The notes under the pieces are model-generated. The model was not told the DNA's origin. It was given only the letters and a program-made list of their open reading frames with translations, and ran no database searches. From assembly GCA_016213775.1 (NCBI GenBank), contig JACQZR010000255.1, forward strand, positions 1-52,418: a stretch of DNA of 52,418 nt. The letters are read 5' to 3'. The position numbers were made by a program, and so were the translations under genes. Numbering within the stretch: position 1 is the stretch's first letter; each line of letters starts with the position of its first letter. This DNA is from Acidobacteriota bacterium. Its GTDB lineage: Bacteria > Acidobacteriota > Terriglobia > Bryobacterales > Bryobacteraceae. This document shows positions 42,229 to 50,480 of this stretch, one piece after another.

Positions 42229-43092
42229 CTACGACTGTCCGATCACTTGACGGAGCTTCGCGAGCAGCCGGGGGACGGCCGTCGGAGCCGGTTCTTTCTC
42301 TTCGTACTCGAGCGCGAGGTAGCCCTTGTAGCCGGCCTTGCGCAGCATGCCGGCAATGCGTGCCCAGTCCGATTTCTCCTGTGCGCCGTTGACGCGAATG
42401 TTCTCCTTCACCTGAACATTGGCTGAGTAGGGCAGGCAGATGGCGAGTTGATTGTAGGCATCGTCCTGGAAGTTGCCGGTATCGAGATTCACGCCGACCC
42501 ACGGCGAATCCACCTGTTTCACGATATCGACGATGCGCTCGGCCTTGGCAGTGATGCCGCCGTGATTTTCGAGACCAAGAATGATGCCCTTGGTGCCGGC
42601 ATACTCCGCGCCGCGTTTGAGTATCGACGCCACCCATCCGGCGGCTTCATCGTCCGTGCGGCCCTTCGGGACCGTGCCGCCAAACACACGGATGTGGCCC
42701 GCGCCGAGCTTGTTCGCCACATCGACCCACTTCTTTAACTCCACCAGTTCCTTCTCCTGCAAGTCCGGAGCGGGCTGGCAGAAGTTACTGCGAATGGAGA
42801 TGCTGTACAGTTCCACTCCATGCCGGTAGGCGAGGCGGCGCAAGGGCAGCAGGAAATCGTCGTTGTTGGAAGGGAACCAATAAACCGTGAGGTCGAGCCC
42901 ATCGATGTTCCAATCGACGGCCATGCGGACCAGGTCTTCGTAGGTGAGTGTCTTCTTCTGCAATTCGGTGCGGAAAGAGTAAGCACACAGCGCCGAACGC
43001 AGCCGCGGCTTGCCACCAACCTTCTCGACGCCGGCCATCACCGGCAACGCCCAACCCATCGATGCTCCGGCCAACCAGGTACGGCGATTCAT
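42229..43092 (-). CDS. Exported sugar phosphate isomerase/epimerase-like TIM-barrel protein
   Basis: 287 residues from ATG 43092, with GGGAGG upstream. A twin-arginine-like signal (NRRTWLAGASMGWALPVMA) precedes a xylose-isomerase-like TIM barrel: GVELYSISIRSNFC, ANKLGAGHIRVFGGTVPKGR, IILGLENHGG, PWVGVNLDTGNF and GYLALEYEEKEP. Metal-binding Glu, Asp and His of the family are present (LENHGG, LDTGNF, ALEYE). Family members interconvert sugars or inositol derivatives. Exported forms are common in Acidobacteria and Planctomycetes and of uncertain substrate. It is the first gene of an operon with the CHAT gene and divergent from pepA, 41 bases away. Confidence 0.85.
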   Translation of the reverse strand: MNRRTWLAGASMGWALPVMAGVEKVGGKPRLRSALCAYSFRTELQKKTLTYEDLVRMAVDWNIDGLDLTVYWFPSNNDDFLLPLRRLAYRHGVELYSISIRSNFCQPAPDLQEKELVELKKWVDVANKLGAGHIRVFGGTVPKGRTDDEAAGWVASILKRGAEYAGTKGIILGLENHGGITAKAERIVDIVKQVDSPWVGVNLDTGNFQDDAYNQLAICLPYSANVQVKENIRVNGAQEKSDWARIAGMLRKAGYKGYLALEYEEKEPAPTAVPRLLAKLRQVIGQS

Positions 43093-43133
43093 AAGAGCCT
43101 CCCATGCACGCTAGACTGAAACATTAGACCACT

Positions 43134-44618
43134 ATGGATATTACCGTTATTTCACAACCACTGGCGCAAGTCGACGCCGGCGCGCTGGCCGTCATCGTAT
43201 TTGAGAACACGTCCGTCACAGGCGATCACGCCATCGCCGCTGATCAGGCGAGCGGCGGCTGGATCACAGAGCTATTCACATCGGGCGAGTTCACCGGCAA
43301 GGCACTCGAGACCGCGGTGCTGGCGCGGCCGGCCGGGCTTGCCGCAAAGAAGCTGGTCGCTATCGGCGGCGGCAAACTGGATACGTTTTCCACTGTGGAG
43401 ATGCGGCGCATCGCCGGAGCGCTGGTGCGCTTGCTGAAGCCGAAGAAGAGCGGTACTCTCGCCCTTGCCATCGACGCCGCGCATGCCACCATCGAGATGG
43501 CGTCGGCGGCAACCGAAGGGGCCATCCTGGGCGATTTCGAAACCGATCAGTACAAAACCGACCCGAAGAAGAACGACGCGAAGGTCACGGCGTTCTCGCT
43601 TGTGACCGCGGCATCGGACGCCATCACTGCGGGCGTCGCGCGTGGACGCATATTAGCCGAGAGCCAGAACTTCACTCGTGATCTGGTGAACGAGCCGGGG
43701 AACAAACTCACGCCCACCGTGCTTGCGGAACGCGCCAAGCTGATGGCCGCCGAAGTCGGACTCGAATGCGACGTGCTCGGTCCGGACCGCATGAAGCAAC
43801 TCGGCATGGGTGCGCTGCTCGGCGTGTCGATCGGAAGTGCGGAGCCGCCGGCGATGATCGTCATCCAGTACAAGCCCGAGAAGCCGTCGGACGCGAACGT
43901 GCATCTCGGGCTTGTCGGCAAAGGCGTGACCTTTGATACCGGCGGCATCTCCATCAAACCGTCGGAAGGCATGGAGAAGATGAAGTACGACATGGCCGGC
44001 GGCGCTTCTGTGCTAGGCGCGATGCGGGCGCTGGCGCTGCTGAAGCCGCCGATCCCGGTGACGTTCGTCATCCCCACAGTTGAGAACATGCCGGGCAGCA
44101 AAGCGCAACGCCCCGGCGACATCGTCACCACAATGAACGGCAAGACCGTCGAGGTGCTGAACACCGACGCGGAAGGCCGGCTCATCCTTTGCGATGCGCT
44201 CGAGTATGCGAAGCGGCTCGGCTGCACGCACCTTGTCGATACCGCGACGCTCACTGGAGCCATCGTGGTTGCGCTCGGCTACATCAACGTCGGCGTGTTC
44301 GCCAACGACGAAGCCTTCCGCGGACGGCTGCTGGAATCGGCCCGCGCCGAAGGCGAGAAGATGTGGGCGATGCCGATTGATGAAGACTACAAGGAACTGC
44401 TCAAGAGCCCGTTCGCTGACATGGCGAACATCGGTGGGCGTTGGGGCGGAGCGATCAGCGCGGCAATGTTTCTGAAGGAGTTCGCTGACCCTGTGCCATG
44501 GATCCATCTCGACATCGCGGGCACGGCATGGCTGGAAGAGAACAAACCCTTCATGGCCAAAGGACCCAGCGGCGTAGGGGTCCGCACGTTCGTCAGTCTT
44601 GCGATGAACTGGAAGTAG
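43134..44618 (+). CDS. pepA: Leucyl aminopeptidase (peptidase M17)
   Basis: 494 residues. The M17 signature NTDAEGRL starts at residue 343. Metal ligands and the catalytic Lys lie in LVGKGVTFDTGGISIKPSEG and KYDMAGGASV, with VENMPGSKAQRPGDIVTTMN and VDTATLTGAIVVALG as expected. The enzyme removes N-terminal residues from peptides in the cytoplasm with two divalent metals. There is no signal peptide. The last 26 bases overlap the 3' end of the convergent cyanophycinase-like gene. Confidence 0.95.
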   Translation: MDITVISQPLAQVDAGALAVIVFENTSVTGDHAIAADQASGGWITELFTSGEFTGKALETAVLARPAGLAAKKLVAIGGGKLDTFSTVEMRRIAGALVRLLKPKKSGTLALAIDAAHATIEMASAATEGAILGDFETDQYKTDPKKNDAKVTAFSLVTAASDAITAGVARGRILAESQNFTRDLVNEPGNKLTPTVLAERAKLMAAEVGLECDVLGPDRMKQLGMGALLGVSIGSAEPPAMIVIQYKPEKPSDANVHLGLVGKGVTFDTGGISIKPSEGMEKMKYDMAGGASVLGAMRALALLKPPIPVTFVIPTVENMPGSKAQRPGDIVTTMNGKTVEVLNTDAEGRLILCDALEYAKRLGCTHLVDTATLTGAIVVALGYINVGVFANDEAFRGRLLESARAEGEKMWAMPIDEDYKELLKSPFADMANIGGRWGGAISAAMFLKEFADPVPWIHLDIAGTAWLEENKPFMAKGPSGVGVRTFVSLAMNWK

Positions 44619-45435
44619 CGCCGTTGTTTATGACCTGGCGCGCGGATAGATCGAAACGCTCGCCCGCGTTCAGGAAGAAGTACCGTTTGCCAGTGGGCTC
44701 GGGCGCGCGCTTCGGATCATAGATGGCCACCTTGCTCTTGCCGATCACTTGAAACTGATCGCCGGTGACAACGATGGCGGTGCTCTCATCGATGCCGATG
44801 CCGAGCAGTTCGGGGTGCTTTGTGATGACCTGCACGAGATCGTCCTGGCGCTTGCGGGCGAGCAGGTGTTGATCCACGGCCACCTTGCGCAGGAAGCCGA
44901 GGCCCACTTCATAGCCTGGGGCCATCATGATGGTGTTGCCGGACCGCGCTCCGCGCACGAGGTACGATCCTTGAATCGTTGCGCCGGCGGAACTGCCGCC
45001 GACCACACCGCCGCGCTTCAACACGTTGACGATCTCGCGATGGGTGCGAGTGTTCAGATAGGAATCGACCAGACGCCACTGACGGCCGCCTGAGAACCAG
45101 ACGCCGCTCGACTTGAGCAACGGCGCGGAGAAGGCCTTGGTGTTGGCCAGTTTGCGATCGCGGGTGTGGAGCACGGTGATATTCTTCACGCCGGCCTTGG
45201 CGAGGAACTGCTTGTCGAGCCAAGTCTTGTCGTAGGCCTGATCCTCGCCTGCCGTCGGGATGAAGACGAACGCGGCATCCTTGCCGCCGGCAAGTTCGAT
45301 GAACCTGTTGACAATGTCGGGGCCGAGCGTACCACCTCCGACGACGACGAGGCTGCCCTTTGCGGGACCGACGTGAACCGTTTCCGCCGCGGCGGAAAGC
45401 ACGAGAAGCGCGAGAGCCAGCAATCGGGATGTCAT
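44593..45435 (-). CDS. Exported cyanophycinase-like peptidase (S51)
   Basis: 280 residues from ATG 45435, chosen because a Sec signal follows (MTSRLLALALLVLSAAA). The peptidase S51 core is clear: GSLVVVGGGTLGPDIVNRFI, AFVFIPTAG, GVWFSGGRQWRLVDSYL, and the nucleophile Ser in RGGVVGGSSAGATIQGSYL. GIGIDESTAIVV is the usual second block. Cyanophycinases cut beta-aspartyl-arginine bonds; related exported enzymes degrade cyanophycin or isoaspartyl peptides outside the cell. It lies ten bases after the isoaspartyl methyltransferase gene. The leader reads TACCTCCTT just before the ATG, with no Shine-Dalgarno sequence. Confidence 0.85.
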   Translation of the reverse strand: MTSRLLALALLVLSAAAETVHVGPAKGSLVVVGGGTLGPDIVNRFIELAGGKDAAFVFIPTAGEDQAYDKTWLDKQFLAKAGVKNITVLHTRDRKLANTKAFSAPLLKSSGVWFSGGRQWRLVDSYLNTRTHREIVNVLKRGGVVGGSSAGATIQGSYLVRGARSGNTIMMAPGYEVGLGFLRKVAVDQHLLARKRQDDLVQVITKHPELLGIGIDESTAIVVTGDQFQVIGKSKVAIYDPKRAPEPTGKRYFFLNAGERFDLSARQVINNGATSSSSQD

Positions 45436-45445
45436 AAGGAGGTAC

Positions 45446-46177
45446 TTACCGTTTTGTACCACGGACCATCGGAACGAAGAGAACCGGGATGCTGGCGCGG
45501 CGCTGCAGCGAGCCATCGGGCTTCTTGTCCAGGATGACGATCACTTGTGTGCCTTCGCCTTCGGGCGCCACCAGCCGACCGCCCACTTTGAGCTGATCAA
45601 TCAGGGCCTGTGGGATCTTTGGCGGCGCGGCGGTAAGAAGGATACGATCGAAGGGCGCGCGCTCGGGCCAGCCGAGATAGCCGTCGCCATGGCGCACCAT
45701 GACGTTCTTGCACCCGGTTCTCTGCAACGTAGCTGCGGCGAGTTTGGCGAGCGGCTCGACAATCTCGATGGTGAAGACCTGCGCGGCCAGCTTCGACAGC
45801 ACCGCGGCCTGATAGGCGGAGCCCGTTCCGATCTCGAGCACCTTGTCCTGCGGGCCGGGGGCGAGTGTCTCGGTCATGAGCGCGACTATATAAGGTTGCG
45901 AGATTGTCTGATCGTAGCCGATGGGGAGTGGGCGGTCCTCATAGGCGTGGGCCTGCAACTCGGCGGGAACAAACAGATGACGCGGTGTGGCGCGGAAGGC
46001 GTCCAGCACGCGTTTGGTTTGAATGCCACGGCGTGCCATCTGTTCGCGGAGCATCTTGTCGTTGAGGCTTTCTGGCACGGTTGTCTCTTTGGTTCCAGTA
46101 TGACGCGTTCCGCAGCCGTGCGCGGACGTGTATACTACTAGCCATGCAAGCGCATACACGAAGGCGATTCCTCGCAT
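45446..46177 (-). CDS. pcm: Protein-L-isoaspartate O-methyltransferase, probably exported
   Basis: 243 residues from ATG 46177, which has GGAG eight bases upstream and gives a Sec signal (MRGIAFVYALAWLVVYTSAHG). A shorter, cytoplasmic form could start at a GTG near 46081, just before PESLNDKMLREQMARRGIQ. The enzyme core is standard: PRHLFVPAELQAHAYEDRPL, GYDQTISQPYIVALMTETL, VLEIGTGSAYQAAVLSKLA (SAM loop), VMVRHGDGYLGWPERAPFDR and GGRLVAPEGEGTQVIVILDK. It methylates isoaspartyl residues in damaged proteins. The long form overlaps the divergent arabinofuranosidase gene by 34 bases. It heads an operon with the cyanophycinase-like gene. Confidence 0.9.
   Translation of the reverse strand: MRGIAFVYALAWLVVYTSAHGCGTRHTGTKETTVPESLNDKMLREQMARRGIQTKRVLDAFRATPRHLFVPAELQAHAYEDRPLPIGYDQTISQPYIVALMTETLAPGPQDKVLEIGTGSAYQAAVLSKLAAQVFTIEIVEPLAKLAAATLQRTGCKNVMVRHGDGYLGWPERAPFDRILLTAAPPKIPQALIDQLKVGGRLVAPEGEGTQVIVILDKKPDGSLQRRASIPVLFVPMVRGTKR
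46131..46136 (+). promoter_or_regulatory. -10 box for leaderless transcript of the GH51 gene
   Basis: TATACT at 46131-46136 ends seven bases before the ATG at 46144. A poor -35 (TTCCGC) lies 17 bases upstream. No Shine-Dalgarno sequence precedes the ATG. Confidence 0.5.
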
Positions 46178-47787
46178 CTTCTCCACTCCTTCTTTCATTG
46201 TCGTCCCGCGCCCAGCAGACCGATTCGCGGATCGAGGTGCTGCTGAATGAGCCCATTGGGACAATCGCTCCGGAAATCTACTCACACTTTGTGGAGCACC
46301 TTGGAGCTGTCGTCTACGACGGCATCTGGGTGGGCGAGAACTCGAAGATCGCCAATGTCGGCGGCATTCGCAAAGCACTTGTCGATGCGCTGAAGAAGAC
46401 GAAGCCGGCGGTGATTCGCTGGCCGGGCGGCTGCTTTGCCGATCAGTACGATTGGCGCGACGGTATCGGCCCGCGCAGCAAGCGGCCGAAGCGAACCAAC
46501 TTCTGGGTGGACTCGCGCGAGTGGTCGTCGAAGGCCAACAAGACGGGGCCGCAGGTGTATGATCCGAATCATTTCGGCACGGTGGAGTTCGCGCGCTTCT
46601 GCCAGCTCAGCGCATCGCAGCCGTATTTCGCGGCCAACCTGCGCAGCCTGCCGGCGCAGGATTTCTGGCACTGGGTGGAGTACTGCAATTCGCCGAACGG
46701 GTCGACTACTCTGGCGGCGCAACGGGCGGCCGATGGAGCTGCGCAACCGCTGAATGTGCGCTATTGGGGCGTCGGCAACGAGAGCTGGGGTTGCGGCGGC
46801 AACTTCTCACCGGAAGACTACGCCATCGAATTCAAACGCTACTCGGCGTGGGTGCCGGGCTATGGTGTGCCGTTACGTCTGGTTGGCTCCGGACCGAATG
46901 GCGGCGATATTGAATGGTCGCGACGGTTCTTTGCGAAGGCGGCCGAACGCGGTGGACTCGGCAAAATGTGGGGCTGGGGCTTGCATCATTATTCCTGGAA
47001 CGCGAGCGCGGGCCGGACTCGCGAATGGTTTGCAGGCAAGCGCGACGCGGTCAAGTTCGACAATGAGCAATACTACGAAATCCTTAAAGAATGTTTGTTG
47101 ATGGAAGGGCTCATCACAAAGCATTGGGACGCCATGGGCGTTGTCGATAAGGCGCACCGGGTGAAGCTGGCGGTAGACGAATGGGGCGCCTGGTACGCGC
47201 CGGGCACGGAACCATTTGCCGAAGCGCTGCTCGGCCAGCAGAACACGATGCGCGATGCGGTGCTTGCCGGGCTCACTCTCGATACCTTCAACCGGCATGC
47301 GGACAAAGTGGCGATGGCGAACATCGCGCAGCTTGTCAATTGTCTGCAGTCGCTGTTTCTAGCGCATGAGGACAAGTTCTGCGTCACGCCCACCTATCAC
47401 GTGTTCGACATGTATGCGGCGCATCAGCAGGGGCAGTCACTGCGGGTTGTGACGAATGCGCCGGAGGTTCGTTATGACCGCAATGGGTCGCCGGCGACGC
47501 TTGTTGGGCTGAGCAGTTCGGCGTCGCTCAAGGGCAAGCAGTTGGTGATCACGGTGACGAATCCGAGCTTGGATCAGACGCGGGAGGCCGAGGTGGCGAT
47601 CAAAGGCGGGGCAGGGAAGTCGGTTACGGCTACGGTGCTTGCGGCAGCGGATGCGCATGCGCATAACACGTTCACGAATCCCGATGCGGTGAAGCCGGCG
47701 GCCGCGCAGGTGGCAGTGCGGGGCGGGGCCATCGTGCACCGGTTCCCGCCTGCCAGCGTCACCAAACTGGTGGTGGATCTGGCCTAA
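46144..47787 (+). CDS. abfA: Alpha-L-arabinofuranosidase (GH51), exported
   Basis: 547 residues from ATG 46144. A twin-arginine-like signal (TRRRFLASSPLLLSLSSRAQ) is followed by the GH51 opening EIYSHFVEHLGAVVYDGIWV and VIRWPGGCFADQYDWRDGIG. The acid/base is Glu213 (VGNESWGCGG) and the nucleophile Glu346 (LAVDEWGAWY). The C-terminal beta-sandwich follows (VVTNAPEVRYDRNGSPATLV). The enzyme releases arabinofuranose from arabinan, arabinoxylan or arabinogalactan. GH51 enzymes are often cytoplasmic, so the signal is notable. It forms an operon with the GH36 gene seven bases downstream. Confidence 0.9.
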   Translation: MQAHTRRRFLASSPLLLSLSSRAQQTDSRIEVLLNEPIGTIAPEIYSHFVEHLGAVVYDGIWVGENSKIANVGGIRKALVDALKKTKPAVIRWPGGCFADQYDWRDGIGPRSKRPKRTNFWVDSREWSSKANKTGPQVYDPNHFGTVEFARFCQLSASQPYFAANLRSLPAQDFWHWVEYCNSPNGSTTLAAQRAADGAAQPLNVRYWGVGNESWGCGGNFSPEDYAIEFKRYSAWVPGYGVPLRLVGSGPNGGDIEWSRRFFAKAAERGGLGKMWGWGLHHYSWNASAGRTREWFAGKRDAVKFDNEQYYEILKECLLMEGLITKHWDAMGVVDKAHRVKLAVDEWGAWYAPGTEPFAEALLGQQNTMRDAVLAGLTLDTFNRHADKVAMANIAQLVNCLQSLFLAHEDKFCVTPTYHVFDMYAAHQQGQSLRVVTNAPEVRYDRNGSPATLVGLSSSASLKGKQLVITVTNPSLDQTREAEVAIKGGAGKSVTATVLAAADAHAHNTFTNPDAVKPAAAQVAVRGGAIVHRFPPASVTKLVVDLA

Positions 47788-47794
47788 TAGGAGG

Positions 47795-49552
47795 ATGATC
47801 ACAAGACGGACGGCGTCGGCTTCACTTCTGGCCGCGGGCGCCAGTGCGGCCGGGTTCGCGGATGGGCCCGCACGCGCGGTGGCGATGGATGGTTCCGCGA
47901 GCGAGCAGTGCCGTGTTAGCCGGAGTTGGCGCGGCAACGTGTGCACATCCGCGGTCACCAATGCCGGCAAGAGTGCGGTCCGGCTGCGCGAGATCATCCT
48001 CTTTGAAGGGCCGCATAGCTACTCGCCGCAGACGCGTTTCTATGGCGAAGGGTTCACGATGTTGAGCCAGACAGGCGGCACGTTGGACCAGCCGCAGCAG
48101 ATCGGCGGGTATCTCGATCGCAAGCATTACCGGATACCCGAGCCCGCGGATGCGGTGACTGCATACAGCGTGGCGTGGCTGTCGCCGGCTGCCGGTCAGC
48201 ATGATCTGATGGCGTTCACTTCGTCGCGACGGTTTGTCGGGAGGTTTCATTTCCGGCCCTCGACGGTGCAGGTGACGCTTGATTGCGAAGGGCTCGAACT
48301 GCGGCCGGGCGAAACATGGCGGTTGGAGGAGTTCACGAAACTTGCGGGCGGCGACCGTGCCCGGTTGTTTGAACAACTCGGTGATCTCATTGCGAAGAAC
48401 CATCCGCGGCTGAAATGGCCCGCTCCTCCGGAGGGGTGGTGCTCATGGTATTGCTTCGGACCGCGGGTGACGGCGCAGCAGGTCCGGGACAATCTCGAAT
48501 GGATTTCGAAGAACGCGCAGAACCTTAGGTACGTGCAGATCGACGATGGCTATCAGCCGGCGATGGGTGACTGGCTGGAGACCGGGACGGCGTTTGGCGG
48601 CGATGTGCGCGCCGTGCTCAAGGAGATCAAGCAGCGCGGATTTGAGCCGGCCATCTGGGTGGCGCCGTTCATCGCTGAGGAGAAGTCGAAGCTGTTCCAG
48701 CAGCATCCGGAGTGGTTCATGAAGGACGATGCGGGTGCGCCGCTGGCTTCGAACAAAGTCACGTTTGGCGGATGGCGGCGCGGGCCATGGTACGCGCTTG
48801 ATGCGACGCAGCCGGCGGTGCAGGCGCATTTCCGGAGCCTGTTTCGCACGATGAATCAGGAGTGGGGCTGCACCTATTTCAAACTCGATGCCAACTTCTG
48901 GGGCGCGATGCATGGCGGACGGCTCGCGGACGGCCGGGCCACGAGGGTGGAGGCCTACCGGCGCGGGATGCAGGCGATTGTGGAAGGCGCGGGGCGGAGT
49001 TTCATCCTCGGATGCAATCATCCGATGTGGCCTTCGCTTGGGCTGATTCACGGGTCGCGGTCATCGGGCGATATTTCGAGGCGATGGTCGACGGTGAAGA
49101 AGGTTGCCGGAGAGAATCTGCATCGCGCCTGGCAGAACGGGCGCTTGTGGTGGAATGATCCGGACGCGCTGGTGTTGCTGGGAACGCTGCCGGAGAATGA
49201 ATTTCAGTTTCACGCCGCGACGACGTTTGCCACCGGCGGGATGCTGCTCTCCGGCGATGATCTCACCAAGATGAGCGCGGAGCGGACGGCGCTGTTGTTG
49301 AAACTGCGGCCCACGGGGACGGCGGCGGCGTTTGATGCCGAGTTCCGGGTGGGCCGGATGAAGCGGCAGGGCCGGGAGATTGTGTTCCTGCTGAACTGGT
49401 CGGATGAGGCGCAGGATCTGTCGTTCGAACTCGCGAGGCCCGGCCGTGTGACGGACTTTGTTACCGGTGCGGACCTGGGGCGCCATACCGGGCGCTATCA
49501 GGTGACCGCGATGTCCAGACGGTCCGGACGGGTGTTCGAGATCGGCCTCTGA
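47795..49552 (+). CDS. Alpha-galactosidase (GH36 melibiase), Tat-exported
   Basis: 585 residues. A twin-arginine signal (MITRRTASASLLAAGASAAG) precedes an N-terminal beta domain and the GH36 barrel: WCSWYCFGPRVTAQQVRDNL, YVQIDDGYQPAMGDW, nucleophile Asp365 (TYFKLDANFWG) and acid/base Asp426 (SRSSGDISRRW). The C-terminal part is the usual small beta domain (IVFLLNWSDEAQDLSFEL). It releases galactose from galactosides. AGGAGG abuts the ATG with no spacer, an odd initiation site. It acts with the GH51 enzyme on arabinogalactan-type glycans. Its stop is directly adjacent to the stop of the convergent RraA-like gene. Confidence 0.85.
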   Translation: MITRRTASASLLAAGASAAGFADGPARAVAMDGSASEQCRVSRSWRGNVCTSAVTNAGKSAVRLREIILFEGPHSYSPQTRFYGEGFTMLSQTGGTLDQPQQIGGYLDRKHYRIPEPADAVTAYSVAWLSPAAGQHDLMAFTSSRRFVGRFHFRPSTVQVTLDCEGLELRPGETWRLEEFTKLAGGDRARLFEQLGDLIAKNHPRLKWPAPPEGWCSWYCFGPRVTAQQVRDNLEWISKNAQNLRYVQIDDGYQPAMGDWLETGTAFGGDVRAVLKEIKQRGFEPAIWVAPFIAEEKSKLFQQHPEWFMKDDAGAPLASNKVTFGGWRRGPWYALDATQPAVQAHFRSLFRTMNQEWGCTYFKLDANFWGAMHGGRLADGRATRVEAYRRGMQAIVEGAGRSFILGCNHPMWPSLGLIHGSRSSGDISRRWSTVKKVAGENLHRAWQNGRLWWNDPDALVLLGTLPENEFQFHAATTFATGGMLLSGDDLTKMSAERTALLLKLRPTGTAAAFDAEFRVGRMKRQGREIVFLLNWSDEAQDLSFELARPGRVTDFVTGADLGRHTGRYQVTAMSRRSGRVFEIGL

Positions 49553-50437
49553 CTACCGCCTCTTCTTAGCTAACTGCTCTTTGAGGTAGGCATCGTATTC
49601 GGCTTTCAACGCCGGATCATGCGGTGTCGGGTACAGCTCGCTCGACTTGTACTTGCCGGTCATGAACTTCGCCTTGGTCCACTCGTCGTGGATCTTGGTG
49701 GTATCGGCCTTGGTCACCACCTGCTGCACGAGCGCGGGCGGGATGAAGTAGACACCTTCGCGATCGCCGAGGACGACATCACCGGGCATCACCGTTGCAT
49801 TGCCGATGCGGACGGGCACGTTGACGGCGGTCAACATAACGTTGCGAATGGCGGAGGGATGAACGCCGCGGAAATAGGCCGGCATGGGGATTTCGAAGAT
49901 GCCTTCGAGGTCGCGAATGGAGCCGTCGATGACCACGCCACCACCTTTGGTAGCCGCGTGTACGGCGGTTGCGAGGTTGTCGCCGACGAAAGTGCCGCCT
50001 TCGACTTTTCCGAAGATGTCGACGACGAGTACATCGCCGGGTTGGAGCATGTCGATCACGTACTGGTTGGTGCTTCTGCCGCCGGTCTTCTCCTTAGCGG
50101 TCTTTTCAGAAAGGGCTGCGACATCGGGCCGGTGGGGCATGAACTGCGCGGTGACGGCGCGGCCGGCCAACTTCTTTCCGGGGTGGAGCAGTTGAAAGCC
50201 GCCCTCGAATTGATTCTGGAAACCGGCGCCGGGGAGCACGCCGTATACATCTTCGGCACTGAGCTGTTTGACGCGTTCCAATAGCGAGTCCGGAACTTTC
50301 GGGCGGCCGTCGGGGAACCGCTCGAAGGGATTCTTTTCTGTGTACTGAACCATCTGGTCGCGCGTGAACATGAAGACCTGCGCATGCACATCGGGTATGT
50401 AAGAAGCGAGAATAGCGATTAACAGAATTGGTCTCAT
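49553..50437 (-). CDS. Exported RraA-like (HMG/CHA aldolase family) protein
   Basis: 294 residues from ATG 50437, giving a Sec signal (MRPILLIAILASYIPDVHAQ). The RraA-like fold shows in DVYGVLPGAGFQNQFEGGFQ, GDVLVVDIFGKVEGGTFVGD, GGGVVIDGSIRDLEGIFEIP and GDVVLGDREGVYFIPPALV. The family includes 4-hydroxy-4-methyl-2-oxoglutarate aldolases with oxaloacetate decarboxylase activity and the RNase E inhibitor RraA. The Arg/Asp pair of the aldolase site (SIRD, LGDREG) is kept, so an enzyme is more likely than an RNase inhibitor. Export is unusual for this family. It is divergent from fumarase, 43 bases away. Confidence 0.8.
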   Translation of the reverse strand: MRPILLIAILASYIPDVHAQVFMFTRDQMVQYTEKNPFERFPDGRPKVPDSLLERVKQLSAEDVYGVLPGAGFQNQFEGGFQLLHPGKKLAGRAVTAQFMPHRPDVAALSEKTAKEKTGGRSTNQYVIDMLQPGDVLVVDIFGKVEGGTFVGDNLATAVHAATKGGGVVIDGSIRDLEGIFEIPMPAYFRGVHPSAIRNVMLTAVNVPVRIGNATVMPGDVVLGDREGVYFIPPALVQQVVTKADTTKIHDEWTKAKFMTGKYKSSELYPTPHDPALKAEYDAYLKEQLAKKRR

Positions 50438-50480
50438 GGCCTGCACTGTATCACGCCGTTGGGGTGTAATAAAGGGAGCC

